From contig NZ_JAGILA010000003.1 of assembly GCF_017874595.1 (NCBI RefSeq), forward strand, positions 62,001 to 126,000: a stretch of 64,000 nt of DNA, given 5' to 3'. Source of the stretch: Sinorhizobium kostiense (lineage in GTDB: Bacteria > Pseudomonadota > Alphaproteobacteria > Rhizobiales > Rhizobiaceae). Below the pieces are notes generated by a model. It was not told where the DNA came from and ran no database searches. It saw only the letters and a program-made list of their open reading frames with translations. A program made the translations under genes and the position numbers. Numbering within the stretch: position 1 is the first letter of the stretch; the number at the start of each line of letters is the position of its first letter. Positions 38,070 to 45,857 of this stretch are shown piece after piece.

Positions 38070-39179
38070 TCAGTCATTCATCTCGAACAGGTGGCGATAC
38101 TGCCGCGGCTGGCATCGCAAATATTGATCGGGTGCCCGCACCTGTTCTCCGAAATGGGCAGCCGCATGCCACGGCCAGCGCGGATCGTAAAGTATGGCAC
38201 GAGCAATCGCGATCAGATCCGCGTCACCCATGGTCAGTATAGCCTCTGCCTGCTCGAAATCCGTGATTAGTCCGACCGCAATGACGGGAACCCGCACTGC
38301 TTGCTTTACCGCTCGCGCGAAAGGCACTTGATAACTCGGACCGAGGGCTATCTGCTGGTGATTGGATAAGCCTCCGGACGAAACGTGGATGGCGGAGCAA
38401 CCCCGTGCTTCAATTTCCTTACAGAACTCGACCGTCTGATCGACGTCCCAGCCGCCCTCAGCCCAATCGGTGGCTGAAACCCGTACAGTGACCGGCTTTT
38501 CTGGAGAAAATGCATCACGGACTGCTTCGAAAACCTCCAAAGGGAAGCGCATCCTGTTTTCAAGGCTTCCACCGTACTCATCAGTGCGTAGATTGGATAG
38601 CGGTGAAAGAAACTGATGCAGAAGATAGCCATGAGCAGCATGGATCTGTATTGCATCCAAACCGATGGACGCGGCGCGTCGAGTGGCATCGGCGAAAGCG
38701 GCTCGGACCCTAACGAGTCCCGCACGGTCAAGGGCGTGCGGTGGATCGTAGGACTCTCGGAACGGAACGGCACTCGGACCTACGGTTTTCCATCCATTCA
38801 CCTGGTGAGGAGCGATTTGAAGGCGGCCTTTCCACGGCACGTCTGTAGATGCTTTCCGCCCGGCATGCCCGAGCTGTATCGCAATCGGCGTGTCCGACCA
38901 CCGCCGCACGCTGGCAAGCACTCGCCCCATCGCAATTTGGCATGCGTCGGAATAGAGACCGAGGTCGCGATAAGAGATACGACCTTCGGGCGATACGGCA
39001 GTGGCCTCGATTGTCACTACCGCGACACCTGATAAAGCCAGGTTCCCGAGGTGGATTAGGTGCCAATCGTTCATCTCACCGTCTACCGCGGAAAACTGGC
39101 ACATCGGTGCGGCTACGACCCGGTTCCTGAGTTCTAGGGATCCGATTTTGAACGGAGAGAACAGCCTAGTTCCACTCAT
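38070..39179 (-). CDS. Old yellow enzyme-family NADH:flavin oxidoreductase (YqjM type)
   Basis: A 369-residue FMN-dependent ene-reductase. FSPFKIGSLELRNRVVAAPMCQ is the N-terminal family signature (read as two parts), followed by QLGHAGRKAS, the active-site pair in QIHAAHGYLLHQFLSPLSN, RTDEYGGSLENRMRF and VGLITDFEQAEAIL. The early Cys in PMCQF is characteristic of the YqjM class. It reduces activated alkenes with NAD(P)H; the physiological substrate is unknown. ATG 39179 has GGAGAAG upstream. It lies between two NifA-controlled units but has no such promoter of its own. Confidence 0.92.
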   Translation of the reverse strand: MSGTRLFSPFKIGSLELRNRVVAAPMCQFSAVDGEMNDWHLIHLGNLALSGVAVVTIEATAVSPEGRISYRDLGLYSDACQIAMGRVLASVRRWSDTPIAIQLGHAGRKASTDVPWKGRLQIAPHQVNGWKTVGPSAVPFRESYDPPHALDRAGLVRVRAAFADATRRAASIGLDAIQIHAAHGYLLHQFLSPLSNLRTDEYGGSLENRMRFPLEVFEAVRDAFSPEKPVTVRVSATDWAEGGWDVDQTVEFCKEIEARGCSAIHVSSGGLSNHQQIALGPSYQVPFARAVKQAVRVPVIAVGLITDFEQAEAILTMGDADLIAIARAILYDPRWPWHAAAHFGEQVRAPDQYLRCQPRQYRHLFEMND

Positions 39180-39367
39180 TCTGCTTCTCCAACGTGTGGC
39201 TCTTCCCGTGACAATCGGGTCGCGTGCTCTGCGGACGTTCACTCGGTGGAGCGTTCGGCTCGGCCACATCTGTGCTGCTGGCCAAGGAATCAACCTTAGA
39301 CGAGCGCCCGGTGTTATCGAACTCCATCTTGGCAATGGCGTTCGCCTTCGTTTGACGCCTTTGTCAG

Positions 39368-40534
39368 TCAAAACGAGCCCTTGAGCCCGAAGGAGATCGA
39401 CATGGACTCGAAGTTTGCCCCGGCCTCATCCTTTGTCGGGGGGTAGCGTGTGCCCTCCGCGGTGTCGTCGATTTGCATGTCGCCGGGTTTGTGAAACACC
39501 CGCTCGAACGAACCGGACAGATAGAGCGAAGCACCTGGAGTCAACGCGTAGTTGACCGCAACAGTGGCGCCGATCGTCGGCGCCGGATCCATGTCGTCAT
39601 GGTAACGCAGATCGCGCGACCAGTGATCGTCGATGTCCTTGATGCCGAAGCTCAAGCCACCCTGGATGCCGCCGCTGATCGTAAGATCGCCCAGGACACG
39701 TTCGCCGCTCAGGCTGACGAAGCCAACCGGAATCTTTTGCCGGTAGCTGATGGCGCGTTCCCCGTCTGCCCATGCTACAGGTGAATTGCGGAAGCCATCC
39801 TCGCTCGAATAGAGGCCCGATCCACCATAGGCCGTCCACTTGACGTCGGTGTAGCGGAAGCCGGCGCCCACCGCGAAACTGCTGGTCTCACTGCCGTAAA
39901 TGATCCGGTCCAATTCGACCGCTCCGTCGACATAGTGGTCAAGTTCGGTACCGGGATGGATAGTGCGGTCGCTCCAGTCATCGTGCCCACGGCTCAGCCA
40001 GTCGAAGTCAACCATGTGACCGTTGCCGCCGGTGCCGAAGTTGATGCTGCCGTTCAAGCTCCAGTCGTCGTCGATCTGCGCGTCAAAACCGAGGGTGAAA
40101 AGGGTCACCCCCTTGCTCTCCCAGTTCAGCTGGCTGCACTTGTGGCCCTTGCTGACCCAACCCGACTCTGTGCACGCGCCGGCGCTGGGATAGACAAATT
40201 CCTGGGCCTTGATGTTGGCAAGGCCAATTCCGCCGAAAACAATGAGATTGCCATCGTCGGAAGAAAACAGAACGTCGTCTGCGGCGGCGAATGACGGCGT
40301 GGCCATCAGAAAACAGGAAGTGATTACGGATCCTACAATGACGCACTTTGTAAGCTGACCGCGTAGTTCGTCCAGCGCCTCAGTGTTGGGCCTGAGCTTC
40401 CTCGCCTCCGCCGATTGTGGGGCATCTGACTTGCGCTCTGCCCGCGCCATCGCTGTTGATGGACCGGCTTCGCACTGCTGTCGGGCGGCAGCGCGCGCCA
40501 GGCCGTTCGGCGACTGCACATATGTTTGGAGCAT
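39368..40534 (-). CDS. Omptin-family outer-membrane protease
   Basis: A 388-residue beta-barrel aspartate/histidine protease related to OmpT and Pla. The catalytic pairs are visible: D176 and D178 in MVDFDWLSR, and D302 and H304 in KDIDDHWS. SQLNWESKG, GTELDHYVDGAVELD, YSSEDGFRN and GERAISYRQ are also shared with omptins. An unusual feature is about 60 residues before the signal-like segment (VIVGSVITSCFLMATPSFA, residues 66-84), so either the start is downstream or the leader is long. Omptins cleave host peptides at the cell surface. A NifA/sigma-54 promoter lies about 380 bases upstream, pointing to expression in nodules. Confidence 0.86.
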   Translation of the reverse strand: MLQTYVQSPNGLARAAARQQCEAGPSTAMARAERKSDAPQSAEARKLRPNTEALDELRGQLTKCVIVGSVITSCFLMATPSFAAADDVLFSSDDGNLIVFGGIGLANIKAQEFVYPSAGACTESGWVSKGHKCSQLNWESKGVTLFTLGFDAQIDDDWSLNGSINFGTGGNGHMVDFDWLSRGHDDWSDRTIHPGTELDHYVDGAVELDRIIYGSETSSFAVGAGFRYTDVKWTAYGGSGLYSSEDGFRNSPVAWADGERAISYRQKIPVGFVSLSGERVLGDLTISGGIQGGLSFGIKDIDDHWSRDLRYHDDMDPAPTIGATVAVNYALTPGASLYLSGSFERVFHKPGDMQIDDTAEGTRYPPTKDEAGANFESMSISFGLKGSF

Positions 40535-40791
40535 GTTGTTGTCCTTTGCTGGGAAGCGATCGAAATGTCAGGACCGGCAGGAGCGCGGTGTGGAGACGCT
40601 TGACGATGCGCTGGGCCGGTGTGGAAACTTCCAGGCGAGCGGTGAAAACGTCGGCCTACCGCCCGCACCTCAACGATTTCGCACCGCCAGTCGGTGTCAG
40701 AGGGCGGGGCGACCGGGCGGCCTGTTGCCAGCCGTCGGCCGCCGGAAGATTTTGGCACGCCGCACATCAGGCAGTGTTTACCGCTACAAAC

Positions 40792-40866
40792 TTAGCCATT
40801 CCGAGTCCAAGCGGAGGCGGGTTTTGCTTGGCACTGATCTCCGGGCGGTGGCTGGCGTGGCTGCAT
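40792..40866 (-). CDS. Small ORF behind the NifA promoter (24 residues)
   Basis: ATG 40866 follows CAGGAG at good spacing and reads MQPRQPPPGDQ onward for 24 residues to TAA. It is the first possible start downstream of the minus-strand sigma-54 promoter at 40914. Proline-rich and unrecognised. It may be a leader peptide of the omptin transcript or a chance frame. Confidence 0.3.
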   Translation of the reverse strand: MQPRQPPPGDQCQAKPASAWTRNG

Positions 40867-40913
40867 GGAGGAACTCCTGCTAAGTCGTGAGGTAGGGTTG
40901 TTGCCCATTGCCG

Positions 40914-40931
40914 AAGCAACTGCCGCGCCAA
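40914..40931 (-). promoter_or_regulatory. Sigma-54 promoter upstream of the omptin gene
   Basis: Reverse strand reads TTGGCGCGGCAGTTGCTT, one base off the -24 consensus and perfect at -12, with GG-N10-GC spacing. It faces the omptin gene. The NifA site at 40995-41010 is about 75 bases upstream. Confidence 0.8.
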
Positions 40932-40994
40932 CCAGAAAACCATTTCCAAACAATGGGATCACTCTAACAGCGCGGTGTCTCATGTCGGACATAT

Positions 40995-41010
40995 TGTCAA
41001 AACGCCGACA
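40995..41010. promoter_or_regulatory. NifA upstream activator sequence (shared by divergent promoters)
   Basis: TGTCAAAACGCCGACA on the plus strand is a TGT-N10-ACA match in either orientation. It lies between a minus-strand sigma-54 promoter (40914-40931) and a weaker plus-strand one (41068-41084), so it could serve both. Confidence 0.76.
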
Positions 41011-41067
41011 AATGTGTGCAACTGCTGTCATGTCCCTGGCACCTTATCAGATCGTCCGATTTATGTG

Positions 41068-41084
41068 CCGGTGCGATTTTTGCT
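41068..41084 (+). promoter_or_regulatory. Possible plus-strand sigma-54 promoter
   Basis: CCGGTGCGATTTTTGCT has the GG and GC dinucleotides ten bases apart and a perfect TTGCT, but the -24 element is poor. It faces the small frame at 41098. Confidence 0.4.
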
Positions 41085-41097
41085 CTCAGGAGCCTGA

Positions 41098-41214
41098 ATG
41101 CGAAGCGGCGGCGCAGAATCCCATCCAGATTGTCGCGCTGATCTCATCCGGAACATGCAAGTCAAAAGGGGACTTGCAATGAGCTCCGCGATCAGAGAAC
41201 CCCATGTTGAGTAG
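41098..41214 (+). CDS. Small ORF (38 residues) downstream of a sigma-54-like promoter
   Basis: ATG 41098 follows AGGAG and reads MRSGGAESHPDCRADLIR onward, ending TAG at 41212. The placement right behind a possible NifA-controlled promoter is suggestive, but the sequence is not recognisable and it could be a chance frame. Confidence 0.33.
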   Translation: MRSGGAESHPDCRADLIRNMQVKRGLAMSSAIREPHVE

Positions 41215-41819
41215 TGGCAAATGCGACTGGGTGGAGCGGGAATATCCAGAGCGACAGGTGCAAAAGATCGACGAATCCATTCAATGTCCGCCTCGCTTCC
41301 GTCGTCTCCGGATGGCCTCTCGATAACCCTCGGGCTTATCTCTTCCGGCTAATCATCCGTTGAGAGACACCGTTTCGCCGTAACCTGACGTCAGTCAACT
41401 TTACCCGACTTGAAAAGCATTTATCTACGCAGTGGATCATTGCCATCCAAACAAACCGTTTTGGCAATCTTCCGAACGCCGATAGAGAGAGAGTTGACTT
41501 CAACTGGAAGGCAATAGGGCGAACGCCGTTTGCGAGCGCTGTTAGAGGTGGTCTGAAGCCGGGAACGACCTTCGGTCTATCGGCTTATGACGCTCCCGGC
41601 GAAACACTGGGAATTTGCGCTTTGGCGGCCAAGGACGTGATTGCGCGGGAATTCCAATCATCGAAACCGACCCGCGGCGCGCGGCGGCAGAGACGCTGCC
41701 GGAGCGATCGCGCATGGTTTCCTGTCGCGGCTTTCCGCGACGAACGCCTGGCTTGCCTGCAAAAGTTCACAAAAGATCACGCCACGGTCCACAAGTCTGC
41801 AGTAAAGGATTTCATATCC
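41215..41819. other. Intergenic spacer of about 600 bases
   Basis: No intact gene. The frame of the next gene extends upstream through 41622 but this part is basic and low-complexity, and the signal peptide at 41820 marks the true start. No further promoter motif is clear. Confidence 0.4.
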
Positions 41820-42533
41820 ATGGCCTTTTCATTTTCCACATTAATTCGAATCATCACCTTGACCGTCATAACCGCCATCGTGAGCGTGCAGCCTTCGACA
41901 GCGGATGATCTGCCCGCCCCGCAGCAGTGGGCGAGAACCCCCTTGTCACGAGTAGAAGCCCTTGCGGTTCTTCAGACTCTAAACGCGAATCTCCTCAGCA
42001 ATGCCAGTGCGACGCTGACGCTCGATCGCTGGTGTGCCGCGCATAAGCTTGCACCACCGGGTTCCAAGATCGTAGCAAAACGTGTACAGGGACACGACAA
42101 GCCAGCCAACGTTCATATTCGTGAATTGCTGCACGTCGGGCCGAACGAGCCGATCGTCTATCGCCATGTCCGCCTAGCATGCGGTGATCGCATCCTTTCG
42201 GAAGCAGACAACTGGTATGTGCCTGCAAGACTGACAGCCGAGATGAACGAGGCGCTGAATACGACTGATATCTCGTTTGGTCGAGCCGTTCGGTCCTTGA
42301 ACTTCACCCGAACCAACTTAACGGCCAAACTGCTTTGGTCCCCTCTTCCCGAAGGCTGGGACATGTCAGCGGAATTACTACTGCCGAGCTTAGGGTCTTT
42401 GACCCCACCGCCATTCCTTCTCGAGCATCATGCAGTGCTGAAGTTGCAAGATGGCACGCCTTTTGCTGCGTTGGTCGAAAGCTATACGAACGATGTGCTC
42501 GATTTTCCGCATCCCCAGCTATTGCCGCAATAA
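41820..42533 (+). CDS. Chorismate-lyase-like exported protein
   Basis: A 237-residue protein. ATG 41820 follows AAAGGA and begins a signal peptide (TLIRIITLTVITAIVSVQPSTA). The mature part has RVEALAVLQTLNANLLS, TLDRWCAAHKLA, VYRHVRLACGDRILSEADNWYVPARLT and FGRAVRSLNFTR. The R-LACGDRILSEADNWYVP stretch resembles the UbiC/chorismate-pyruvate-lyase fold. Because UbiC is cytoplasmic, an exported relative may bind or process another aromatic ligand. It lies upstream of the gibberellin genes on the same strand, but a repeat-rich spacer separates them. Function not established. Confidence 0.72.
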   Translation: MAFSFSTLIRIITLTVITAIVSVQPSTADDLPAPQQWARTPLSRVEALAVLQTLNANLLSNASATLTLDRWCAAHKLAPPGSKIVAKRVQGHDKPANVHIRELLHVGPNEPIVYRHVRLACGDRILSEADNWYVPARLTAEMNEALNTTDISFGRAVRSLNFTRTNLTAKLLWSPLPEGWDMSAELLLPSLGSLTPPPFLLEHHAVLKLQDGTPFAALVESYTNDVLDFPHPQLLPQ

Positions 42534-42653
42534 AACCTGATGGATTGGCTGCCGACTCTCCGTTAGTCCGGAGGTGAAAAACTGGACGCCATTCGAAAAA
42601 CACCGGACAGCTACTGTCATGTCCCTGGCACTTTATCCCAATGACCTCGTCGC

Positions 42654-42831
42654 AGAAGGCTTTCACGAGCTTTGCTCGGACGCAGAAATCAGGAATAGAC
42701 GATCGCATCAGGCGCATGGAACCTGGGGCTTCCATGAAACCGATCGAGTTGTCTATTTCCGCAAACCACTGGCCTGATTTCGTCCCGCCGCGATTTAGAG
42801 TGTCATTTCGCCCTCAGCCGGAACCGACCCC
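42654..42831. repeat. 178-bp direct repeat, copy 1 (upstream of cyp115)
   Basis: Runs from AGAAGGCTTTCACGAGC to GGAACCGACCCC and recurs at 44187-44363 with about 90% identity by eye and one indel. The two copies flank cyp115 exactly, so the gene sits inside a repeat-bounded unit. Confidence 0.85.
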
Positions 42832-42849
42832 CTCTAAGGAGTTGTTGGC

Positions 42850-44082
42850 ATGCGCGTAAAAAACGATAATCGCGATGTGATCGGTGTGTCGGTCGCTCCC
42901 ACGCACCTTGATAATCTGTCTTCTGCGATTCTGCAGCAGGGGGGGATGGCGCGAGTGTCGCTGCCAGGCGATGTGGTGACCTGGGCGGCAGGCGGTCACC
43001 AGACGCTCAGGCGGATACTTTCCGACCAGCGTTTCAACAGGGACTGGCGACAGTGGCGGGCGCTGCAGGACGGCGAGATTCCCGAGGATCATCCGCTGAT
43101 TGGGATGTGCAAAGTGGACAACATGGTCACGGCGCATGGCGCCGATCACCGGCGCTTGCGCGGCCTGCTGTCCAGGAGCTTCCCGCCCAGTCGTATCGCC
43201 TTGCTGGCGCCACGGATCGAACAATGCGTCGATCGACTCCTGGCCGAGATGGCGCAGCGCGGCGGCAGTGCCGATCTGATGCGCGAGTTCGCCGTTCCGC
43301 TGCCCACCAAGGTGATCGCCGAACTGTTCGGTTTGCCGGACGAACAGCGCGAGGAGATCGTCGCGCTCACCTACAGCCTAGCCAACACCTCCGCCACAGC
43401 CGCAGAGGTGCGACAGACGCGGCAGCGCATCCCGGAGTTCTTCCGTCGCCTGATCGCGCTCAAGCGGGGCCAGCTCGGCGACGATCTGGCTTCGGCCCTG
43501 ATCGTCGCGCGCGACAACGGCGAGCTCGTTTCCGACACCGAGCTCATCGACATGCTGTTCATGGTGCTCTCTGCGGGCTTCGTGACCACCACCGGCGTCA
43601 TCGGCAATGGCGTGCTGGCATTGCTGACGCATCCGCAGCAACTAAACCTGGTGCGCAGCGGCCAAGTTCCGTGGTCACAGGCGATCGAGGAGATCCTGCG
43701 CTGGGGCAGCTCAGTCGCCAATCTGCCGTTCCGCTATGCCACCCAGGACGTGGAGATCGACGGATGCATGGTCCGCCGCGGCGACGCCGTCCTGATGGCG
43801 TTCCATGCGGCGAACCGGGACGAAAAGGCCTTCGGTCCCGGCGCCGACAGGTTCGATGTCACCCGGCGGCACAACCCGCACCTGTCGTTCGGCGAGGGGC
43901 CGCATTTCTGCCTGGGCGCCGCGCTGGCGCGCCTGGAATTGCGCTGCGCCTTCCCCGCGCTGTTCAGGCGGCTGGAGGATCTGGCGCTGTCCATCGCCGC
44001 GGAGGACGTCGTCTACCTGCCGTCTTACGTCATTCGCTGTCCGCAGCGCCTGCCGGTCACCTTCCGCCCTTCCATCGCTTAG
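42850..44082 (+). CDS. cyp115: Cytochrome P450 CYP115, gibberellin 3-oxidase
   Basis: A 410-residue soluble P450. The heme ligand is about C354 in FGEGPHFCLGAALARLE, the ExxR pair is in EEILRWGS, and the I-helix reads LSAGFVTTTG without the usual acidic residue. First of four P450 genes in gibberellin operon order. CYP115 is the known bacterial GA 3-oxidase converting GA9 to bioactive GA4; it is missing or truncated in most rhizobia, so a full-length gene is notable. AAGGAG precedes ATG 42850. It lies between two copies of a 178-bp repeat and is followed by a cyp112 scrap and a stub of another cyp115, as expected if it was re-acquired. Confidence 0.9.
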   Translation: MRVKNDNRDVIGVSVAPTHLDNLSSAILQQGGMARVSLPGDVVTWAAGGHQTLRRILSDQRFNRDWRQWRALQDGEIPEDHPLIGMCKVDNMVTAHGADHRRLRGLLSRSFPPSRIALLAPRIEQCVDRLLAEMAQRGGSADLMREFAVPLPTKVIAELFGLPDEQREEIVALTYSLANTSATAAEVRQTRQRIPEFFRRLIALKRGQLGDDLASALIVARDNGELVSDTELIDMLFMVLSAGFVTTTGVIGNGVLALLTHPQQLNLVRSGQVPWSQAIEEILRWGSSVANLPFRYATQDVEIDGCMVRRGDAVLMAFHAANRDEKAFGPGADRFDVTRRHNPHLSFGEGPHFCLGAALARLELRCAFPALFRRLEDLALSIAAEDVVYLPSYVIRCPQRLPVTFRPSIA

Positions 44083-44087
44083 AGAGC

Positions 44088-44185
44088 GCGGCATTCACCC
44101 CGGATACGGTGATGCTCGGTTCGCCGGGGTAGCTGGTCTCGCACGAGCGGGGCATGCCCGGTTACGAACGATCGTGGCGCCGGCC
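44088..44185 (+). pseudogene. Duplicated internal fragment of cyp112
   Basis: Starts six bases after the cyp115 stop and matches 44766-44867 inside cyp112 (AFTP...GSPG, then a stop in place of Trp, then LVSHE) with several indels. About 98 bases. It indicates that the incoming cyp115 carried the start of a cyp112 gene behind it, later trimmed. Confidence 0.8.
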
Positions 44186-44186
44186 T

Positions 44187-44363
44187 AGAAGGCTTTCACG
44201 AGCGTTGCTTAGACGCAGAAATCAGGAATAGACGGTCGCATCAGACGCATGGAAACTGGGGCTTCCATGAAACCGATCGAGTTGTCTATTTCCGCAAACC
44301 ACTGCCCTAATTTCGTCCCACCACGCTTAGAGTGTCATTTCGCCCTCAGCCGGAACCGACCCC
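44187..44363. repeat. 178-bp direct repeat, copy 2 (downstream of cyp115)
   Basis: Second copy of 42654-42831, sharing the run TTCCATGAAACCGATCGAGT and most of the rest. It probably marks the original sequence upstream of the operon before cyp115 was inserted. Confidence 0.85.
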
Positions 44364-44378
44364 GCCTACTGTCGAGTT

Positions 44379-44394
44379 TGTCGCGTCCGCGACA
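44379..44394. promoter_or_regulatory. NifA upstream activator sequence of the gibberellin operon
   Basis: TGTCGCGTCCGCGACA is TGT-N10-ACA with near-perfect dyad symmetry. It lies about 97 bases upstream of the -24 element at 44482. About 60 bases around it recur near the Nudix gene (55292 and 56357). Confidence 0.85.
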
Positions 44395-44480
44395 TGGTGA
44401 TGTTCGGCCCGGGCGTGCCGCGCTCAGTTAAGACATTGAATGATGTGCAGAGCAGTTTACCTGAGGCGCTCCCTGCGCAG

Positions 44481-44497
44481 TTGGTACGATTCTTGCT
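44481..44497 (+). promoter_or_regulatory. Sigma-54 promoter for cyp112 and downstream gibberellin genes
   Basis: TTGGTACGATTCTTGCT: GG and GC are ten bases apart and -12 is perfect; one mismatch at -24. It lies 64 bases before cyp112 ATG 44561, so it drives cyp112-cyp114-Fd-SDR-cyp117-ggps-cps-ks without cyp115. Confidence 0.85.
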
Positions 44498-44520
44498 GCC
44501 CTAGTTGCACGGCGGCACAC

Positions 44521-44547
44521 GCCGGCATGCCCTTCATCGCTTAGAGA
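44521..44547 (+). pseudogene. 3' stub of an ancestral cyp115
   Basis: CTTCATCGCTTAGAGAG just before cyp112 matches the cyp115 terminus (CCTTCCATCGCTTAGAGAG at 44068-44086). In intact operons cyp115 directly precedes cyp112, so this is a leftover of a lost cyp115. Confidence 0.7.
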
Positions 44548-44560
44548 GTGGAGTGCCACC

Positions 44561-45763
44561 ATGTCCGAACAACCCTTGCCAAGGCTGCCGATGTGGCGCG
44601 TCGATCACATCGAGCCCTCGCCCGAGATGTTGGCGCTACGCGCCAACGGTCCGATCCACCGCGTGCGCTTCCCGTCCGGGCACGAAGGCTGGTGGGTGAC
44701 AGGCTACGACGAGGCGAAGGCGGTGCTGTCCGACGCGGCGTTCCGGCCGGCGGGAATGCCGCCGGCGGCATTCACCCCCGATTGTGTGATTCTCGGTTCG
44801 CCGGGGTGGCTGGTCTCGCACGAGGGGGACGAGCATGCCCGGTTACGTACGATCGTGGCGCCGGCCTTCAGCGACCGCAGGGTGAAGCTGCTCGCGCAGC
44901 AAGTCGAGGCGATCGCCGCGCAGTTGTTCGAGACGCTGGCGGCCCAGCCCCAGCCCGCCGACCTGCGGCGCCACCTCTCCTTTCCGCTTCCGGCCATGGT
45001 CATCAGCGCGCTGATGGGCGTGCTCTACGAGGATCACGCCTTTTTCGCCGGGCTCTCCGACAAGGTGATGACGCACCAGCATGAAAGCGGCCCGCGCAGC
45101 GCGTCGCGTCTGGCCTGGGAAGAACTGCGCGCCTACATTCGCGGCAAGATGCGGGAAAAGCGCCAGGATCCGGGCGACAACCTGCTGACGGATCTGCTCG
45201 CGGCGGTCGACCAGGGCAAGGCGACCGAGGAAGAGGCGATCGGCCTGGCGGCGGGCATGCTGGTGGCGGGGCACGAGAGCACCGTCGCGCAGATCGAATT
45301 CGGCCTGCTGGCCATGTTCCGCCATCCGCAACAGCGCGAACAGCTGGTCGGCGATCCATCCCTGGTGGACAAGGCGGTGGAGGAAATCCTGCGCATGTAC
45401 CCGCCGGGCGCGGGCTGGGACGGCATCATGCGTTATCCGAGGACCGACGTGACCATCGCGGGCGTGCATATTCCCGCGGAGAGCAAGGTGCTGGTCGGCC
45501 TGCCGGCGACGTCGTTCGATCCGCGCCATTTCGACGACCCGGAAATCTTCGACATCGGACGCGAAGAAGAGCCGCACCTGGCGTTCTCCTACGGGCCGCA
45601 CTACTGCATCGGCATGGCGCTGGCCAGGCTGGAACTCAAGGTGGTGTTCGGTTCGATCTTCCAGCGCTTTCCCGCGCTGCGCCTGGCCGTGGCACCCGAA
45701 GAACTGAAGTTGCGCAAGGAGATCATCACTGGCGGGTTCGAGGAGTTCCCGGTGCTCTGGTGA
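44561..45763 (+). CDS. cyp112: Cytochrome P450 CYP112, gibberellin 20-oxidase
   Basis: A 400-residue soluble P450. Heme ligand C349 in [18 protein letters not shown]-helix [10 protein letters not shown] with the acid-Ser/Thr pair, ExxR in EEILRMYPP. It matches the BJ-1 (CYP112) protein of Bradyrhizobium in length and sequence style (start [18 protein letters not shown]). It oxidises C20 of GA12 to give GA9. Start ATG 44561 with GTGGAG upstream. First gene behind the NifA/sigma-54 promoter at 44481; 94 bases separate it from cyp114. Confidence 0.95.
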   Translation: MSEQPLPRLPMWRVDHIEPSPEMLALRANGPIHRVRFPSGHEGWWVTGYDEAKAVLSDAAFRPAGMPPAAFTPDCVILGSPGWLVSHEGDEHARLRTIVAPAFSDRRVKLLAQQVEAIAAQLFETLAAQPQPADLRRHLSFPLPAMVISALMGVLYEDHAFFAGLSDKVMTHQHESGPRSASRLAWEELRAYIRGKMREKRQDPGDNLLTDLLAAVDQGKATEEEAIGLAAGMLVAGHESTVAQIEFGLLAMFRHPQQREQLVGDPSLVDKAVEEILRMYPPGAGWDGIMRYPRTDVTIAGVHIPAESKVLVGLPATSFDPRHFDDPEIFDIGREEEPHLAFSYGPHYCIGMALARLELKVVFGSIFQRFPALRLAVAPEELKLRKEIITGGFEEFPVLW

Positions 45764-45857
45764 TGCGCGGACGCCGCCGGGAATCGCGATCTTCTCCGCA
45801 ATTTGCCGGCGCGCCTGGCGCGCGCCGGTCAGATCAGCCAGCCAACAGGTAATCAAG

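Noticed and set aside
43053..44132. Long alternative frames inside the gibberellin genes (also 45803-47101, 50101-50916, 52025-53356 and minus-strand frames)
   Set aside because: High-GC shadow frames of genes with clear P450, GGPS, CPS and KS motifs.
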